From UBA6055 sp965203755 (GTDB taxonomy: Bacteria; Chloroflexota; Anaerolineae; Aggregatilineales; Phototrophicaceae): a DNA stretch of 64,000 nucleotides. This document shows positions 60,171 through 64,000 of the stretch, piece after piece; the stretch's first letter is position 1, and each line of letters starts with the position of its first letter. The stretch is from assembly GCA_965203755.1 (NCBI GenBank), contig OZ241910.1, forward strand, positions 496,001-560,000. The letters are read 5' to 3'. A model generated the notes under the pieces. The model had not been told where the DNA came from. It saw only the letters and a list, made by a program, of their open reading frames with translations, and searched no databases. A program made the translations under genes and the position numbers.

Positions 60171-60623
60171 ATGACCAAGCCAAAACAAAACAGGACGCTG
60201 CGGCGACTTCAACTGCTTTCCATACTCTTTGGGTTGCTTGTCAGCGGCTATTTAAGCTACCTCAAACTAACCGATGTGCCTTCGGTTTGCATTCAAAGCG
60301 GCCCTTTTAACTGTGATGTCGTGCTGAACAGCATCTATTCTGAATTGGGCGGGATTCCCATAGCCTGGCTTGGGTTTTTTATCTATCTGCTCATCGGATT
60401 CATCATCTTATTTGAAGCGCGGACAGAAATGCTGCGTCAATATGGCAAGCTCATCTGTTTTGGAGTCGGTTTATTTGCCTGGCTGTTCTCGATGTGGCTG
60501 GTGTTTGTGCAAGCCGTTCTGCTGCAAGCCCTTTGCCCTTGGTGTTTGTCACACGAGATCAATTTCACCATGCTGTTCGCGCTGATCTGCTATCGGCTTT
60601 ATCAGGAGATGGCGAGCGGATAG
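60171..60623 (+). CDS. VKOR-family thiol oxidoreductase
   Basis: This is a 150-residue membrane protein with four predicted helices. It carries the loop cysteines C40 and C48 and the active-site CxxC (C122-C125, LCPWCLSHE) of vitamin K epoxide reductase homologues. Bacterial members reoxidise a DsbA-like partner to form disulfides outside the cell, using quinone. No Trx-like partner is fused or adjacent. The ATG at 60171 follows AGAGGG; an in-frame GTG at 60156 lies upstream. It probably shares a transcript with moeA. Confidence 0.88.
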   Translation: MTKPKQNRTLRRLQLLSILFGLLVSGYLSYLKLTDVPSVCIQSGPFNCDVVLNSIYSELGGIPIAWLGFFIYLLIGFIILFEARTEMLRQYGKLICFGVGLFAWLFSMWLVFVQAVLLQALCPWCLSHEINFTMLFALICYRLYQEMASG

Positions 60624-60683
60624 CGTCCTGTCCCAAAATGAGGGCGGAAATTGGACAGATTAGAGCGGGTTGGCGCCGGCTGT

Positions 60684-61382
60684 TTAGGATTGTGAACTGC
60701 GGAGTGTGCGGGCAAGGATGTCATCCTGCTGCGCGCGAAACTCGCGTTTTGAAGACCGCTTGGCATTGATGCGGCCGCCGTCGTCAGGCCGGCCTTCCAT
60801 AGCGCGGCGGAAGGCTTGAGCCATTGAAGTTGGCATATCATCATTTTCATCAGCCTTATCGTCAAGAAGCGCCGTTTCTCCAGCCGCTGGTTTCATCGAC
60901 AGGTCAATCTGACGCGAACGTCCGTTCTTCTTCAATACGCGCACTTCGACTTTCTGCCCAATGTTGGCAACATCACCGGGAGCCTTCACATACCCGTCAG
61001 CCATCTCGGATACATGCACCATACCTGGACGTTCGGCGCCAAAATCAACAAAGATGCCGAAGTTTTCGATGCGAATCACTTTACCAATGTATCGGCTGCC
61101 CTGCTTGATGGTCTGCCACGGCACCAAGGGGGGTTTTTCCATCGTCAAGGCAATGTGCCCATCTTGACGCGTTTTGTAGACATAGGCGGTAATCTCGGCG
61201 CCGGTCTGCAAAACGTCCTCGAACTTGCGCTTTTCATTCGGCGCCAGCTGCGAGATATGAAGCAAAGCATCCTGACCGGTGCCAATATCGACGAGCGCGC
61301 CGTAGATGCCAAGATGCCGAACCCTGCCATTCACCTCGGCGCCAATGTTAAGCGGCAACCGCTTTTGTGTTTCTCCTGCCAT
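60684..61382 (-). CDS. RNA-binding protein with two S1 domains
   Basis: The 232-residue protein has two S1 OB-fold domains, at about 12-80 (GAEVNGRVRHLGIYGALVDI, LLHISQL) and 92-165 (YIGKVIRIENFGIFVDFG, MVHVSEM), and a charged C-terminal tail. It resembles short ribosomal-protein-S1-like or YugI-type proteins of Chloroflexota. It may act in translation or RNA protection. It is convergent with the VKOR gene and lies 36 bases downstream of the lipoprotein gene. Confidence 0.85.
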   Translation of the reverse strand: MAGETQKRLPLNIGAEVNGRVRHLGIYGALVDIGTGQDALLHISQLAPNEKRKFEDVLQTGAEITAYVYKTRQDGHIALTMEKPPLVPWQTIKQGSRYIGKVIRIENFGIFVDFGAERPGMVHVSEMADGYVKAPGDVANIGQKVEVRVLKKNGRSRQIDLSMKPAAGETALLDDKADENDDMPTSMAQAFRRAMEGRPDDGGRINAKRSSKREFRAQQDDILARTLRSSQS

Positions 61383-61418
61383 CTTGCTCCAATCCTTAGA
61401 ACTCTGTATGTTTTTCCA

Positions 61419-62108
61419 TTAACTGGTTGGACACTTCTCTTCGTCGCCTGCGTCTTGCCCAACAAAATCATAGTCCCCATCAACATAATCCGCATACGGC
61501 TGATAGCCTTCCCAAGCATACAAACGCAAGCAATTCGTCAGCAGCTGCATTTCCGACTCGGTCATATACATCGAAATAAAAATCTCGCTGGCGGCAGAAA
61601 GCCCGCCTTCGGCGGCGCCGGCGACAAAGCCGTAGACAACCATCGGGACATCTGTCCAGATCAAGGCCATATAAGCCTGATCTTCACTCGATTCGCCGCC
61701 AAAAAGATACTCTGGTTCACCATACCGCTCCAGCACCGGACCCAAGGTCATCGTCGGGGCAAGCAGCAGCATCATCGAATCCACCACTTCGCCATCACGG
61801 CTCATCACCTGACAGCATTGCTGCGCCTCGCTCGGCGAAAAGACAAATACCCGCAGACTGCTGTCCTCCTGCGGTTCAGCTTCGTCAACATTCTCGAATC
61901 GCTCGTCATCCTCAATCAGTATTTTCGCATCCCGGTAGCTGGTTTCGCCGGGGACAATGCCGTTCCAGCAGGGCGCTGAACACGGTTCGCCCGAAAGCAG
62001 GCTGGCGTCATTGAGTCTGGTTTCATCCAGCAGGTTGGCGGCCGAGGCGCAGGCGGCCAATACCACTGCGCTTGACACAGCAAAAAGGCAGAGCAAAATG
62101 CGATTCAT
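61419..62108 (-). CDS. Hypothetical lipoprotein
   Basis: The 229-residue product has a lipoprotein signal ending in LAAC (Cys20). The mature part has an early Cys pair (EPCSAPCWNGIVPG) of the kind seen in many Chloroflexota lipoproteins of unknown role, then a mixed alpha/beta domain with no known motif. The C-terminus is acidic. No function is claimed. It is followed by the S1-domain gene on the same strand. Confidence 0.7.
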   Translation of the reverse strand: MNRILLCLFAVSSAVVLAACASAANLLDETRLNDASLLSGEPCSAPCWNGIVPGETSYRDAKILIEDDERFENVDEAEPQEDSSLRVFVFSPSEAQQCCQVMSRDGEVVDSMMLLLAPTMTLGPVLERYGEPEYLFGGESSEDQAYMALIWTDVPMVVYGFVAGAAEGGLSAASEIFISMYMTESEMQLLTNCLRLYAWEGYQPYADYVDGDYDFVGQDAGDEEKCPTS

Positions 62109-62216
62109 CCAGTTTCGCTTTCAAAACATAGTTGGCGGCAGCAAATGTATCATAACAGAGGCGCGGCGATTTGTACAGTATCCCGGCAGCGCAGATTGTA
62201 AAGCAACAGCAGCGAA

Positions 62217-62242
62217 TAAAAAAGAGGCGCTTTTACGCCTCT
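62217..62242 (-). terminator. Rho-independent terminator of the PPC-domain gene
   Basis: On the minus strand AGAGGCG and CGCCTCT form a 7-bp stem with a 6-base loop, followed by TTTTTTAT. It starts 8 bases after the stop codon at 62250. Confidence 0.88.
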
Positions 62243-62249
62243 TCACGGC

Positions 62250-64000
62250 TTAGTTTTTTCGCATGGTTAAGGTATATCCACCGATAGTCCCGCCGTATTG
62301 GGTCGCAAAGCGGGTGGCGATAATCGTATAAGGGCCATTTTCCGGCAGGATCATCTCGCTGATAATCGAGTCAGTGGGCAGGCCGGTCGCCCCCAGCAGC
62401 GCCGCATCGCCATCATCATTGGCGGCGATTTCCTGTCCGCTGGGGCTAATCAGAAACAGGTTGGCATCCAGGGTTTGCGTCGATGCCGCCATGCGGATGG
62501 TCACCGTTTCGCCGGTTATGCCGTCAAAGCTGTAAAGGTCAAAGGCGTTCGATGGTGTAATCACGCCGGTTTGGGCTTGACCGCTTAGGATGACCGGCGC
62601 CGACAGGATTTCTGGCTGGTAAGCCAATGTTTGGCTGCCGCCATCAATAAAGCCGCCGCTGCCGGCTGTCGCCGAGCCAGAGGGAAGCACCGTAAAATTG
62701 GTGACGAATCGCTGATCCACCAGTGGAAGCCGCTGTTCGACCGCGATGGTCTCGCCGGCGACTTCAATCACCAGCGTAAACTCAACCGGCGTTGGCAAAT
62801 CTGCACAAGCGTTCTGATACCACACTTCAACCTCGTAGGTTCCTGGACGGATGCGACCGAAGGGCCAATAGATGTAAGAAACCGGAGCGCCGGTATCCGC
62901 CGGGATACAGTTGACATTGCCATTTTCCTGCAAGATGCCGCCGCTGTTGCTGAATGGCGCATCATCAAACACCACGTCTCCGATAGGATCGCGCACGAGC
63001 AGCTGCAAATCGGCGCCGGTGCCCCAAAGCAGCGTCACCTCAATGTCGCCCTGGGGCAGCTGCAAGGCCGCCAATTCCAGGGGAACGTCATTGGCAGGAC
63101 CCGACAGGGTTAATTGGAACTGGCCTTCAGTACCGCCCAACTCTTTGCCATAGCGAGTCGCAATGATGATATAGGTATCGTCATTCAGCAGTCTGGCGTT
63201 TTCAATGAACGAGTCGGTCGTCGCGCGGGCATCGTCATTCACACTGATGACGGCGCCTCTGGAATCCACGATTTGCAACAGCGTATCCAGATTCGGACCC
63301 AAAGCCTGCATCTCCACCGAGATCACTTCGCCAGCTGCGCCGGCAAAGGAGTAGGTTGCGAAGGTCTGTTCATTGCTGATTTCGCCCACGGCCGGCTCAT
63401 CGCGGCGAATGGCAGTCGGAACATTGGCTGAAATATCAAACGCGGCCGGCAGCAGCGCCAAACTTGAATCCGGATAGACGCCCCCCGCATGCACTGTCGC
63501 TATGCCATTGCCGTCAATCTCGAAACGGGCGACATAAACACTGTCCTGCCCCGGCCGCGGCGGCGCGAGTATGCCATCAATCGACCCGCTTGCCACACCA
63601 TCCACAGTCACTTGAACCGAGAACGGCGCCGACAGCACCGTGGCATCACAGGCTTGCCGATAAAACACCAGGATTTCATAACTGCCGGTCGGCAAAAATC
63701 CGGGCTGCCAGGCTGCGGTTTCGACTGGGCTTTCGCTTATCACTTCGCACAAGCCATTGGCATCGAATCCGAAGCTGCCGCCATTGCTGGTTGTACGTGA
63801 ATCCCAATACAGAGTTTCGCCGGATGGGTCGCGAACTTGCAGGTTCATATCGGCCGCGCCGGTCCAGTCTAGGCTCACTTGAATGCCGCCGGCAATCAAA
63901 ATCTGTTCCGGCGCCGGTTCAGCCGTCGTCGCGGCGGCGCTTGCATCGGCCGCTGGAACGGTCTCGACAGTTTCAGGAAGCTCATGGAAAGTCAACGTCA
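62250..64000 (-). CDS. Extracellular PPC-type repeat protein (5' end outside window)
   Basis: At least 581 codons are visible and the frame continues past the right edge; the TTG at 63995 is not convincing as a start. The product alternates two kinds of beta-rich module, each present twice. One begins near ADMNLQVRDPSG and ADLQLLVRDPIG. The other is a PPC-like domain (TFATYSFAGAAGEVISVEM, AFDLYSFDGITGETVTIRM) ending in the shared TRY/TRF-type GGTxGxYxLTL strand. Such domains usually sit on secreted enzymes or surface proteins. No catalytic motif is seen in this part. Confidence 0.7.
   Translation of the reverse strand, partial: TLTFHELPETVETVPAADASAAATTAEPAPEQILIAGGIQVSLDWTGAADMNLQVRDPSGETLYWDSRTTSNGGSFGFDANGLCEVISESPVETAAWQPGFLPTGSYEILVFYRQACDATVLSAPFSVQVTVDGVASGSIDGILAPPRPGQDSVYVARFEIDGNGIATVHAGGVYPDSSLALLPAAFDISANVPTAIRRDEPAVGEISNEQTFATYSFAGAAGEVISVEMQALGPNLDTLLQIVDSRGAVISVNDDARATTDSFIENARLLNDDTYIIIATRYGKELGGTEGQFQLTLSGPANDVPLELAALQLPQGDIEVTLLWGTGADLQLLVRDPIGDVVFDDAPFSNSGGILQENGNVNCIPADTGAPVSYIYWPFGRIRPGTYEVEVWYQNACADLPTPVEFTLVIEVAGETIAVEQRLPLVDQRFVTNFTVLPSGSATAGSGGFIDGGSQTLAYQPEILSAPVILSGQAQTGVITPSNAFDLYSFDGITGETVTIRMAASTQTLDANLFLISPSGQEIAANDDGDAALLGATGLPTDSIISEMILPENGPYTIIATRFATQYGGTIGGYTLTMRKN

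Overview
The window is ordinary bacterial chromosome. It is densely packed with core genes and carries one tRNA, little mobile DNA and no CRISPR array. Gene content and protein style suggest a Chloroflexota (Anaerolineae-like) bacterium: an integral-membrane pyrophosphatase, a very large RNA polymerase beta' subunit, secreted proteins with SH3, M23 and PPC-type modules, and frequent TTG starts behind strong Shine-Dalgarno sites. The phylum is an inference from gene families. No 16S gene is present to fix it.

Layout. 1-2530 (minus): argC (cut by the window edge), a degenerate zinc-ribbon transposase remnant, a methyltransferase and a glycerophosphodiesterase. 2582-7651: an iron-sulfur assembly locus, sufC-sufB-sufD-sufU-Rieske on the minus strand, with sufT diverging from a shared promoter region that holds a 22-bp-period direct repeat. 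7648-15572: a secreted SH3/glycosidase-like/M23 protein, tRNA-Asp, two ABC permeases without an ATPase, a phosphodiester-glycosidase-domain protein, an Ldh2-family protein lacking the usual His, and a TIM-barrel isomerase. 15763-23753: a heterodimeric ABC exporter, a small element with terminal inverted repeats, glycogen branching enzyme and formate-THF ligase. 23840-28553: a tightly overlapped pyrBCDEF operon. 28550-31215: a MaoC-type protein and a membrane pyrophosphatase. 31927-37407 (plus): a secreted beta-helix protein, yraN-miaA-hypothetical-moaC-moaDE-rnc. 37421-40058 (minus): an HNH nuclease gene followed by an unusual SUV3-type helicase. 40197-47030 (plus): ftsY, an rRNA/tRNA methyltransferase, prfB, a coiled-coil protein, relA/spoT and a queuosine mannosyltransferase-like gene. 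47011-49509: gyrA. 49666-50994: a GH-A clan glycosidase. 51061-57618: a giant rpoC. 58015-64000: an SH3-like secreted protein, moeA, a VKOR-family protein, an S1-domain protein, a lipoprotein and a PPC-type protein cut by the right edge.

The most striking feature is rpoC. The beta' subunit is 2185 residues long. About 636 residues are inserted between the first cysteine and the other three cysteines of the second zinc site. The insertion is built from repeated copies of a small beta-module that resembles the beta' C-terminal module, alternating with helical segments, and some copies are nearly identical at DNA level. rpoB is not upstream, and rpoC appears to have its own promoter. Other points of note are an HNH/helicase pair with a new-looking domain order, a MoaD-MoaE fusion with an internal Gly-Gly, a class-2-sized PyrD carrying a class-1-type catalytic Cys, and a queuosine mannosyltransferase homologue in the same window as tRNA-Asp(GUC).
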